NCBI GenBank assembly: GCA_019873655.1
Contig: JAIOAU010000006.1
Coordinates: 1-64,000 of the forward strand
Direction of reading: 5' to 3'
From: Chloroflexota bacterium
GTDB taxonomy: Bacteria > Chloroflexota > Anaerolineae > Anaerolineales > Villigracilaceae
DNA length: 64,000 nt
Shown: positions 24,332 through 33,306 of the stretch, piece by piece
How positions within the stretch are numbered: the first letter of the stretch is position 1
How the letters are laid out: each line of letters opens with the position of its first letter
The notes under the pieces: generated by a model
Databases searched by the model: none
What the model was told of the DNA's origin: nothing
The model's input: the letters and a program-made list of their open reading frames with translations, nothing else
Translations under genes and position numbers: made by a program

Positions 24332-25858
24332 ATGTCTCAAGCCCTCTACCGTAAGTGGCGTCCCCAAACCTGGGAAGAAGTGGTCGGACAACCTCACATC
24401 GTCCAGACCCTGCGCAACGCTGTAGCCAGCGGGCGCGTGGTTCACGCCTACCTGTTTGCCGGGCCGCGCGGCACCGGCAAGACCACCGCCGCCCGTCTGC
24501 TGGCCAAAGCCGTCAACTGTCTCGACCCCGACCCGGCCAGCCGTCCCTGCAACCGATGCGAACACTGCCGCGCCGTCAACGAGGGCCGTTTCCTCGACCT
24601 GATCGAGATCGACGCCGCCTCCCAGACCGGCGTGGACGATGTGCGCGACCTGCGCGACAAAATCAACTTCGCGCCCAACCAGGGCAAATACAAAGTCTAC
24701 ATTATCGATGAAGTCCACATGTTCTCCAACAGCGCCTTCAACGCCTTGTTGAAGACGCTCGAAGAGCCGCCGCCGCACGCCATCTTCGTCCTGGCGACCA
24801 CCGAGATTCACAAGATTCCCCCCACCGTTCTCTCGCGCTGTCAGCGCCACGAATTCCGCCGCCTGCCGCTGGAAGCCATCGTCGCCCAATTGGAGCGCAT
24901 CGCCGCCAGCGAGAACATCCCGGCCGACCCCGACGCCCTGACCCTGATCGCCCGCCAGGCCTCCGGCGGCCTGCGGGACGCCATCTCTCTGCTCGATCAA
25001 CTGGCCTCGACCGGGGGCGCGGTTGACCTGGCGCTCGTCCAGGCCGTGCTGGGCACGGCCGCCAGCCAGACCGTCCTGGACCTGATCGACGCCATCCTCG
25101 ACCGGAATCCGGCGGCCGGCATGGACGCCCTGCACGCCGCCCTCGACGCCGGGGCCGACGCCCGTCTGCTGGCCCGCCAGGTCGTGGAGTACCTGCGCGC
25201 CCTGTTGCTGCTCCAGATGAACAACGCCGCCCGCCTCGACCTGCCCGCCGAGACCCGCCCGCAGGCCGAACGCCACGCCGCCGGCTTTTCGACCGAGCAG
25301 GTTCTGCGCATGATCAAGACCTTCAACGCTGCGGCCGCTGAACCGCGCGGCAATTGGCAGCCGGCGCTGCCGCTCGAACTGGCCCTCGCCGAGGCTTTCG
25401 AGGAGCGCCCCCCCGCCGACCTGCCGCCGAAGAAAACGCCGGCGGCCCGTCCGGCGGGCGAACCGCAACCGGCGCGGCCGGCCGCCCCGGTCGCCGCGGC
25501 CCCGCCGCCCGAAAACGCCGACCTGGCCAAGGTGGCCCAGGCCTGGAAACAAATCCGGGCGGTCGTCAAACCGCAAAGCCCCTCTCTCGAAGGCTTGCTT
25601 AATTCCTGCACCTTATTGGAAATCAAGGACGGGACGCTCGTGCTGGGGTTTTCCAGCGAGGTCTTGCGTTCGAAGGCTGACAAGCCCGAACAATTAGAAC
25701 TGACCCAGCGGGCGATTGCTTCCGTGACCGGGCTGACGCTTTCCGTCCGCTGCGTGGTCTCGAACGTCCGTCAGCCCCGGCGCGGCGAAGTGCGGGCCGA
25801 TGGCATGGTCGCGGCGGCGCTGAAGGCCGGCGGCGAGGTGGTCGACATTCAGGAATGA
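24332..25858 (+). CDS. dnaX: DNA polymerase III subunit gamma/tau
   Basis: A 508-residue clamp-loader ATPase. It begins QALYRKWRPQTWEEVVGQ, has Walker A GPRGTGKTT, a four-cysteine zinc module (CLDPDPASRPCNRCEHC), the DEVHMFS Walker B and the SRC sensor 1 (TVLSRCQRHEF). Domain III ends near residue 350; an Ala/Pro-rich linker and a tau-like C-terminal domain follow. The product loads the beta clamp encoded at 43.2 kb. A frameshift site for a separate gamma form is not obvious. Confidence 0.96.
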   Translation: MSQALYRKWRPQTWEEVVGQPHIVQTLRNAVASGRVVHAYLFAGPRGTGKTTAARLLAKAVNCLDPDPASRPCNRCEHCRAVNEGRFLDLIEIDAASQTGVDDVRDLRDKINFAPNQGKYKVYIIDEVHMFSNSAFNALLKTLEEPPPHAIFVLATTEIHKIPPTVLSRCQRHEFRRLPLEAIVAQLERIAASENIPADPDALTLIARQASGGLRDAISLLDQLASTGGAVDLALVQAVLGTAASQTVLDLIDAILDRNPAAGMDALHAALDAGADARLLARQVVEYLRALLLLQMNNAARLDLPAETRPQAERHAAGFSTEQVLRMIKTFNAAAAEPRGNWQPALPLELALAEAFEERPPADLPPKKTPAARPAGEPQPARPAAPVAAAPPPENADLAKVAQAWKQIRAVVKPQSPSLEGLLNSCTLLEIKDGTLVLGFSSEVLRSKADKPEQLELTQRAIASVTGLTLSVRCVVSNVRQPRRGEVRADGMVAAALKAGGEVVDIQE

Positions 25859-25899
25859 TTCCGTCTGGCAGAGGTCTGCCAGAGAAATGAGGAGCGAAC

Positions 25900-26226
25900 A
25901 TGGCAAAAGGATTCAATCGTCCGGCAGGCGGAGGAGGCGGGGGGATGTTGCAGCAACTCCAGCGCCTGCAGCAGCAAATGCTCGAGGCCCAGGAGCGGCT
26001 GGCGCAGGAAACCGTCACCGCGACGGCCGGCGGCGGGGCTGTGACCGTGACGATGACCGGCGACCAGAAGTGTCAGTCGGTCGTCATCGACCCGGCCGTC
26101 TTGCAGGACGCCGACGCCGAAATGCTGCAGGACCTGGTGCTGACGGCCGTCAATCTGGCGCTGGAGAAATCCCGCGAACTCCAGCAGCAGGTCATGGGTC
26201 CGCTGGCGGGCGGGCTTCCGTTCTAG
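25900..26226 (+). CDS. YbaB/EbfC family nucleoid-associated protein
   Basis: A 108-residue DNA-binding protein. The long N-terminal helix (GMLQQLQRLQQQMLEAQERL) and the beta core ETVTATAGGGAVTVTMTGDQ are family-defining. It sits between dnaX and recR, the classical dnaX-ybaB-recR arrangement. The N-terminus is longer and Gly-rich (PAGGGGGG). RBS GAGGAGCG precedes the ATG. Confidence 0.93.
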   Translation: MAKGFNRPAGGGGGGMLQQLQRLQQQMLEAQERLAQETVTATAGGGAVTVTMTGDQKCQSVVIDPAVLQDADAEMLQDLVLTAVNLALEKSRELQQQVMGPLAGGLPF

Positions 26227-26250
26227 CGTCGCGTTCTTCCGCGCTGCGGA

Positions 26251-26281
26251 CTTGACACCGAAACACCTGACACAGGAACAC
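26251..26281. repeat. GACACCGAAACACT short tandem repeat, copy 2
   Basis: CTTGACACCGAAACAC and CTGACACAGGAACAC units lie between ybaB and recR, the same unit as at 13421-13451. Confidence 0.65.
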
Positions 26282-26283
26282 CC

Positions 26284-26886
26284 ATGCTGCCCGACCCTCT
26301 CCAGAATCTGATCTTCGCCCTCGAGCGCTTGCCCGGCATTGGCCCCAAGACTGCTTCCCGGCTGGCCTTTTATCTTCTGCGGGCGCCGGATGAATTGGTG
26401 AATTCCCTGGCCGAGGCGCTTGCCGGCCTCAAGGCCCAAATCGTCTTTTGCGAGGAGTGTTTCAATATTACGGCGGCTGGTCGTCGGCGTTGTGAGATTT
26501 GCGACGATCCGCGGCGCGATGCGTCGCTGTTGTGCGTGGTCGAGGAGCCGCTCGATGTGCTGGCGCTGGAGCGCGTGGGGGCGTTTCAAGGCAAATATCA
26601 TGTTTTGCACGGTCTGCTCTCGCCGATCGAGGGCATTGGGCCAGACGACCTCAAGATTGCGCCTCTGTTGGATCGGGTGGCGGCCGGGGGGGTGCGCGAG
26701 GTGATTCTGGCGACCAATCCCAGCATGGAGGGAGACGCAACGGCCCTGTATTTGCAGAAACAATTGCAACCCCTGGGTGTGCAGGTGACGCGGCTGGCGC
26801 GCGGCCTGCCGGTGGGCGGTGATCTGGAATATGCGGATCAAAATACCTTGCTGCGCGCCTTGACCGGTCGTCAAGAAATGCGTTGA
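26284..26886 (+). CDS. recR: recombination mediator RecR
   Basis: A 200-residue protein. A helix-hairpin-helix (LPGIGPKTASRLAFYLL), a C4 zinc finger (CEECFNITAAGRRRCEIC), a Toprim domain (LLCVVEEPLDVLALE, EVILATNPSMEGDATALYL) and the C-terminal LARGLPVGGDLEYAD are all present, as in RecFOR-pathway RecR. Length is normal. It ends 25 nt before the rRNA promoter. Confidence 0.97.
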   Translation: MLPDPLQNLIFALERLPGIGPKTASRLAFYLLRAPDELVNSLAEALAGLKAQIVFCEECFNITAAGRRRCEICDDPRRDASLLCVVEEPLDVLALERVGAFQGKYHVLHGLLSPIEGIGPDDLKIAPLLDRVAAGGVREVILATNPSMEGDATALYLQKQLQPLGVQVTRLARGLPVGGDLEYADQNTLLRALTGRQEMR

Positions 26887-26910
26887 AGACCTTAAAATTT
26901 CGAAAAGTAC

Positions 26911-26938
26911 TTGACAAGCGAAACTGGATGCGTATAAT
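26911..26938 (+). promoter_or_regulatory. rRNA promoter P1
   Basis: TTGACA (26911-26916) and TATAAT (26933-26938), both consensus, are separated by 16 nt, about 280 nt upstream of the 16S gene. Confidence 0.85.
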
Positions 26939-27049
26939 AAGAAAGCACATTTACCCCGTTCAGATCTCGTCTTCCAAGACAGATCGTTGACAATCGAGAG
27001 AGACGTCTCACGTCAGAGACCCAAGACGGTACGTTTTGCAGTCTGACGA

Positions 27050-27075
27050 GCCGATGTTGAAGGATGAACATCGGC
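27050..27075 (+). other. leader hairpin between the rRNA promoters
   Basis: A 9-bp stem GCCGATGTT/AACATCGGC with an 8-nt loop is followed by GCTTTCGTCTC. It may be a terminator-like or antitermination element of the P1 transcript. Confidence 0.5.
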
Positions 27076-27094
27076 GCTTTCGTCTCTCTGACCC

Positions 27095-27123
27095 TTGACA
27101 GAAGGGACGGTCGCGGGTAGAAT
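27095..27123 (+). promoter_or_regulatory. rRNA promoter P2
   Basis: TTGACA (27095-27100) and TAGAAT (27118-27123) are separated by 17 nt. Confidence 0.75.
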
Positions 27124-27151
27124 TCCGCCCGCTTTGTCCACAGGACCTTAA

Positions 27152-27172
27152 CAACTGAAGAGTGATAGGAAG
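27152..27172 (+). other. 16S precursor processing stem, 5' arm
   Basis: These 21 nt are complementary, with one mismatch, to 28824-28844 beyond the 16S 3' end, forming the RNase III type stem that loops out the 16S precursor. Confidence 0.85.
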
Positions 27173-27221
27173 TCAAGCCTAGTCGTTCTTTTCCGTAACT
27201 GACACTCGCAAGAGTGATTTT

Positions 27222-28731
<1,510 letters not shown>

Positions 28732-28862
28732 TAGAGTCATGAGCCACGGTCCAGCCGCAAGGCAGACCGGCGCTCGACGACAAATCTCTCGTTCACGGTG
28801 GGCGAGAGTCGACGAAGGCGGCGCTTCCTATCACTCCTCAGTTGCTGAGGCCTGTGCCTGGC

Positions 28863-28936
28863 GGGCCTGTAGCTCAGTTGGTTAGAGCACAGTCCTGATA
28901 AGACTGGGGTCACTGGTTCGAATCCAGTCAGGCCCA
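28863..28936 (+). tRNA. tRNA-Ile (GAT)
   Basis: A cloverleaf with acceptor GGGCCTG/CAGGCCC, D-loop AGCTCAGTTGGTTAGAGC, anticodon loop CCTGATAAG and T-arm GGTTCGAATCC. The standard 16S-23S spacer isoleucine tRNA; CC of the 3' end is encoded. Confidence 0.97.
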
Positions 28937-28957
28937 CCTGATGTTCAGGCAGTGCTC

Positions 28958-29029
28958 GGGGATGTAGCTCAGCGGGAGAGCAGCGCCTTTGCAAGGCGAA
29001 GGCCACGGGTTCGAATCCCGTCATCTCCA
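28958..29029 (+). tRNA. tRNA-Ala (TGC)
   Basis: Acceptor GGGGATG/CATCTCC, D-arm GCTCAGCGGGAGAGC, anticodon loop CTTTGCAAG and T-arm GGGTTCGAATCCC. The second spacer tRNA of the rRNA operon. Confidence 0.97.
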
Positions 29030-29297
29030 CTGGGCTGCTCGGCAAGGAGGCCGAAAAGTTTGAAATTGATGATGGTTCTGAAGGGTTAGCAGAAAGGCTC
29101 GAATCGCAGGGTATAGACCGCCCGGCGATGAGCCGGGCTGCTTTGTCGAAAAACGCAGTTGACGGGCGACCGATGCCCTTGACGGAAGTGAAGAGCATCG
29201 TTCGCCGGCCAACACCGAAAGAAGCGGTGCAAACGGCGAGCCTGAACCTTGACAACCGAATAGCGACTGATAAATTGTAAGGTGATCTTTTTGTAAG
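29030..29297 (+). other. tRNA-Ala to 23S spacer
   Basis: No gene is seen. A GCCCGGC-GATGA-GCCGGGC hairpin (about 29120-29140) is present, and CCGAATAGCGACTG near 29262 is complementary to sequence past the 23S 3' end, extending the processing stem. Confidence 0.6.
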
Positions 29298-29326
29298 CCG
29301 AAAAGTATCAATTTCTCCGCATCACG
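29298..29326 (+). other. 23S precursor processing stem, 5' arm
   Basis: CCGAAAAGTATCAA and TTCTCCGCATCACG pair with CGTGGTGCGGAGAA and TTGATACTTTTCGG at 32927-32955, flanking the 23S gene. Confidence 0.85.
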
Positions 29327-29807
29327 TGGAGAGGCTACTAAGGGCTTACGGTGGATGCCTTGGCGCCAAATGCCGATGAAGGACGTGGGACACTGCGATA
29401 AGCCTCGGGAAGCTGTGAACGAGCGTTGATCCGGGGATGTCCGAATGGGGAAACCCGCCAGAGCGAACCTCTGGCATCCTCTGGCTGAACCCATAGGCCA
29501 GAGGAGGGGAACCGCGGGAACTGAAACATCTAAGTACCGCGAGGAAAAGAGATCATTCCCCTAGTAGTGGCGAGCGAACGGGGAACAGCCCAAACCGTCC
29601 GTGCTTGCACGGGCGGGGTTGTAGGGTCCAGCATATGGAAGTTACCAATCAGTTGGTTAGCAGAAAGGTGTGGGAAAGCCTACCAAAGAGGGTGATAGTC
29701 CCGTATGCGAAAATCAACTGACTTCCGCTGGATACCTGAGTACTGCCGGGCACGCTAATCCGGCAGGAATCTGGGGAGTCCACTCTCCAAGGCTAAATAC
29801 ATTTGGC

Positions 29808-29847
<40 letters not shown>

Positions 29848-30453
29848 TCCCCCTGTTAGGGGAGTGAAATAGAACCTGAAACCGTGAGCCTACAAGCAGT
29901 CGGAGGGCTAATGGCGTGTCGGTGCGCCGGGGAAACCCGGCTGCGCGGCGCTAGGCCTGACGGCGTGCCTCTTGGAGAATGAGCCTGCGAGTTAATCTCA
30001 GCGGCGAGGTTAAGGGAGTGACACCCGTAGCCGTAGCGAAAGCGAGTCTGAATAGGGCGTATAGTCGTTGGGATTAGACCCGAAACCGGGTGAGCTACCC
30101 ATGGCCAGGGTGAAGCGAGTCTAACCGCTCGTGGAGGCCCGAACCTACTAACGTTGCAAAGTTAGGGGATGAGCTGTGGGTAGAGGTGATATGCCAACCG
30201 AACTCGGAGATAGCTGGTTCTCCTCGAAATAGCTTTAGGGCTAGCGTCATGCGTTTAGTATCGGAGGTAAAGCACTGGATGAGCTAGGGGGCTTACCGCT
30301 TACCGAACTCAACCAAACTCTGAATGCCGATACTCCACAGCATGGCAGTCGGACTCCGGGAGATGAGTTTCGGGGTCGAGAGGGAAACAGCCCAGATCAT
30401 CGGCTAAGGTCCTCAAGTCTACGCTAAGTGGGAAACGAGGTGAGGTTACTGGA

Positions 30454-30515
<62 letters not shown>

Positions 30516-31275
30516 TAGTGACCTTGCGCGGAAAACTTAACGGGGCTAAGCGTAGCACCGAAGCCATGGGTCTTGCCGCAAGGCAGGGCAGTAGAGGAGC
30601 GTTCCGCCGACGGGGAAGGTCGACCGTGAGGACGGCTGGAGTTGGCGGAAGTGAGAATGCAGGCATGAGTAGCGTACAAACACGTGAGAACCGTGTTCGC
30701 CGTAAATCTAAGGTTTCCGACGCCAGGTCATTCCGCGTCGGGTTAGTCGGGGCCTTAGCCGAGGCCGAAAGGCGTAGGTGATGGACATCCGGTCAACATT
30801 CCGGAACCATTTGGAAGGAGCGATGGGGGGACGCAACGAGGTAGGCCAGCCAGCGATTGGTCGTGCTGGTGCGATCCGTCTAGGCGTTGAGGCCGGTAGG
30901 AAAATCCGCCGGCCGAGCCGAGGCGAGAGCGCGCCCCCGAGGCATAAGTGGTTGAGCCTTGTTGCCGAGAAAAGCCCCTAAGCGTTGAATTCCAAATGCC
31001 CGTACCGCAATCCGACACTGGTAGATGGGTAGAGTATACCAAGGCGAACGGGAGAACCCTCGTTAAGGAACTAGGCAATTTGACCCCGTAACTTCGGGAG
31101 AAGGGGTGCCTCCTGGCGTGTATGCGCCGGGGGGTCGCAGAGAAATGGTTCTAGTGACTGGTTAACAAAACCACAGGTCTCTGCTAAGCCGTAAGGCGAT
31201 GTATAGGGGCTGACGCGTGCCCAGTGCCGGAAGGTTAAGGGGAGAGGTTAGTCCCGCCTAGCGGGACGAAGCTTT

Positions 31276-31324
<49 letters not shown>

Positions 31325-31960
31325 TCATTCGCGAGCCTTAGTAAAATCGAACTATATGCGGGAAACTCCTCACACAGCCAGACGGTACTCGCCGTGACCT
31401 TCACGGCAGTCAAAATCCGCTGGACATGGGGACAATCCGCAGGGAAGGCTTCTATGGATATCCCAGAAGAAGAACCCTCAGAGACTTCACGTTCGATCTC
31501 GTCGAAGACCAGACTGGAAGCCCAATGGGTCGTAGGGTTCGTAGATGGAGAAGGATGTTTCTATGTGGGCATCAATGCCCAGCCAGAGATGAAGACCGGC
31601 TATCAGGTTTTGCCAGAATTTACGATCGTTCAACATGAACGCGATGTGCAACTCCTGTATGCTCTCAAGACTTTCTTTGGCTGCGGCGTGGTGCGCCGCA
31701 ATCACGCTGACCGCATGGCGTACCGGGTGCGCAGCGTGGAACATCTCCGAGAACGCATCATTCCGTTCTTCGAGAAGCATCCTTTGAAATCCAAAAAACG
31801 CCTGGATTTCTTGAAATTCAGGAAAATCCTGCTCCTGATGGAGCGCAACGAACACTTGACCCCGGATGGCATCGAGAAAATCCGCGCCATCGCTTCCCAG
31901 ATGAATACAGGACGAGAAAGATAAAGTCCGGCTCCCCTGGAAACAGGGCGAGGCAAACCG
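31325..31960 (+). mobile_element. group I intron at 23S position 1931 (E. coli numbering)
   Basis: A 636-nt insertion. The 5' exon ends CTAAGGT and the intron carries GCCTTAG (31335-31341), which pairs with it as P1 including the required U-G wobble at the splice site. The intron ends in G (31960) before AGCGAAATTCC. The core elements are TATATGCGGGAAACTCC (P/Q), CACAGCCAGACGG (R) and AGATAAAGTCC (S). A LAGLIDADG gene is inserted between R and S. The insertion point is, from memory, the same as that of Thermotoga L1931 introns. Confidence 0.93.
31454..31924 (+). CDS. LAGLIDADG homing endonuclease of the 23S intron
   Basis: A 156-residue protein with one LAGLIDADG motif, VVGFVDGEGCFYV (about residues 29-41), so it probably acts as a homodimer. 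TIVQHERDVQLLYALKTFFG and RVRSVEHLRERIIPFFEKHP are typical of the family. It would cut intronless 23S genes at the insertion site and spread the intron. The ATG at 31454 follows AGGGAAGG; a GTG at 31394 is in frame but lies in the ribozyme core. Its stop TAA is embedded in the S element of the intron. The reading frame is intact, so the element may be active. Confidence 0.92.
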   Translation: MDIPEEEPSETSRSISSKTRLEAQWVVGFVDGEGCFYVGINAQPEMKTGYQVLPEFTIVQHERDVQLLYALKTFFGCGVVRRNHADRMAYRVRSVEHLRERIIPFFEKHPLKSKKRLDFLKFRKILLLMERNEHLTPDGIEKIRAIASQMNTGRER

Positions 31961-31999
<39 letters not shown>

Positions 32000-32069
32000 C
32001 CGCGTAACAACTAGAACAGTGTCTCAACGAGGGACCCGGTGAAATTGAAATGGCAGTGAAGATGCTGCC

Positions 32070-32109
<40 letters not shown>

Positions 32110-32256
32110 CAACTTGGCATTGCGTTTGGGTGTGATTTGTGTAGGATAGGTGGGAGGCTATGAAGCTGGGGCGCCAGCCTCGGTGGAGCCGCCGTTGAAA
32201 TACCACCCTGATTACACTTAGACCCTAACCCCGCGCCGTGATCCGGGCGGGGGACC

Positions 32257-32312
<56 letters not shown>

Positions 32313-32454
32313 CCAAAGGTTCCCTCAGGGTGAATGGAAACCACCCATAGAGTGTAAAGGCATAAGGGAGCTTGACTGCAAGACCAACGCGTCGAGCAGA
32401 GTCGAAAGACGGGCTTAGTGATCCCACGGATCTGTGTGGAAGGGCCGTGGCTAC

Positions 32455-32485
<31 letters not shown>

Positions 32486-32521
32486 GGTGAAGTCCAAGAG
32501 TTCACATCGACGACTTCGCTC

Positions 32522-32556
<35 letters not shown>

Positions 32557-32562
32557 TGGACA

Positions 32563-32596
<34 letters not shown>

Positions 32597-32597
32597 C

Positions 32598-32663
<66 letters not shown>

Positions 32664-32711
32664 TTTGAAGGGAGCTGCTCCTAGTACGAGAGGACCGGAG
32701 TGGACAGACCT

Positions 32712-32752
<41 letters not shown>

Positions 32753-32926
32753 TACGTCTGGCAGAGATAACCGCTGAAAGCATCTAAGTGGGAAACTCGC
32801 CCTAAGATGAGATCCCTGTATCCTACATGGAGTAAGACCGCAGGTAGACCACCTGCTTGATAGGCGGCAGGTGTAAGCGCAGTAATGCGTTTAGCCAAGC
32901 CGTACTAATGGTCGAGGGCTGATCTG

Positions 32927-32955
32927 CGTGGTGCGGAGAACTTGATACTTTTCGG
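32927..32955 (+). other. 23S precursor processing stem, 3' arm
   Basis: Complement of 29298-29326, with one unpaired base on each side. Confidence 0.85.
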
Positions 32956-32995
32956 ATCGGTCAGTCGTTATTCGGCAACGCTTCGTGAATAAGTC

Positions 32996-33114
32996 TCTTG
33001 GTGATTGGAGCGACGAGGGTACACCCGGTCCCATCTCGAACCCGGAAGTTAAGCTCGTCAGCGCCGATGGTACTTGGCGGGCGACCGCCTGGGAGAGTAG
33101 GTCATTGCCAAGAG
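32996..33114 (+). rRNA. rrf: 5S ribosomal RNA
   Basis: The 5S blocks GGTACACCCGGTCCCATC, CGAACCCGGAAGTTAAGC and GCCGATGGTACTT are present, with complementary ends CTTGGTGA and TTGCCAAG. Exact ends are estimated. Confidence 0.95.
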
Positions 33115-33129
33115 ACTTTTTCTTTTTAA
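33104..33129 (+). terminator. end of the rRNA operon
   Basis: CCAAGAGACTT pairs with AAGTCTCTTGG upstream of the 5S gene, and is followed by TTTCTTTTTAAAC. Confidence 0.6.
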
Positions 33130-33306
33130 ACTTAAACGGCCGCCTCCGAAGAAGGCCATGGTCGTCTTCTCGCCTGTCTTTCAGGAAAAGTAGAGAGGGG
33201 GGAGAAAAGGGGGATGTCTGGGCAGTACAATTCTGTGATACAAACGAGTGGGGGAATCTCACCGCTTTCCTGACGTGAACATCGCGGCTTATTTTTGGAG
33301 GGGAGC

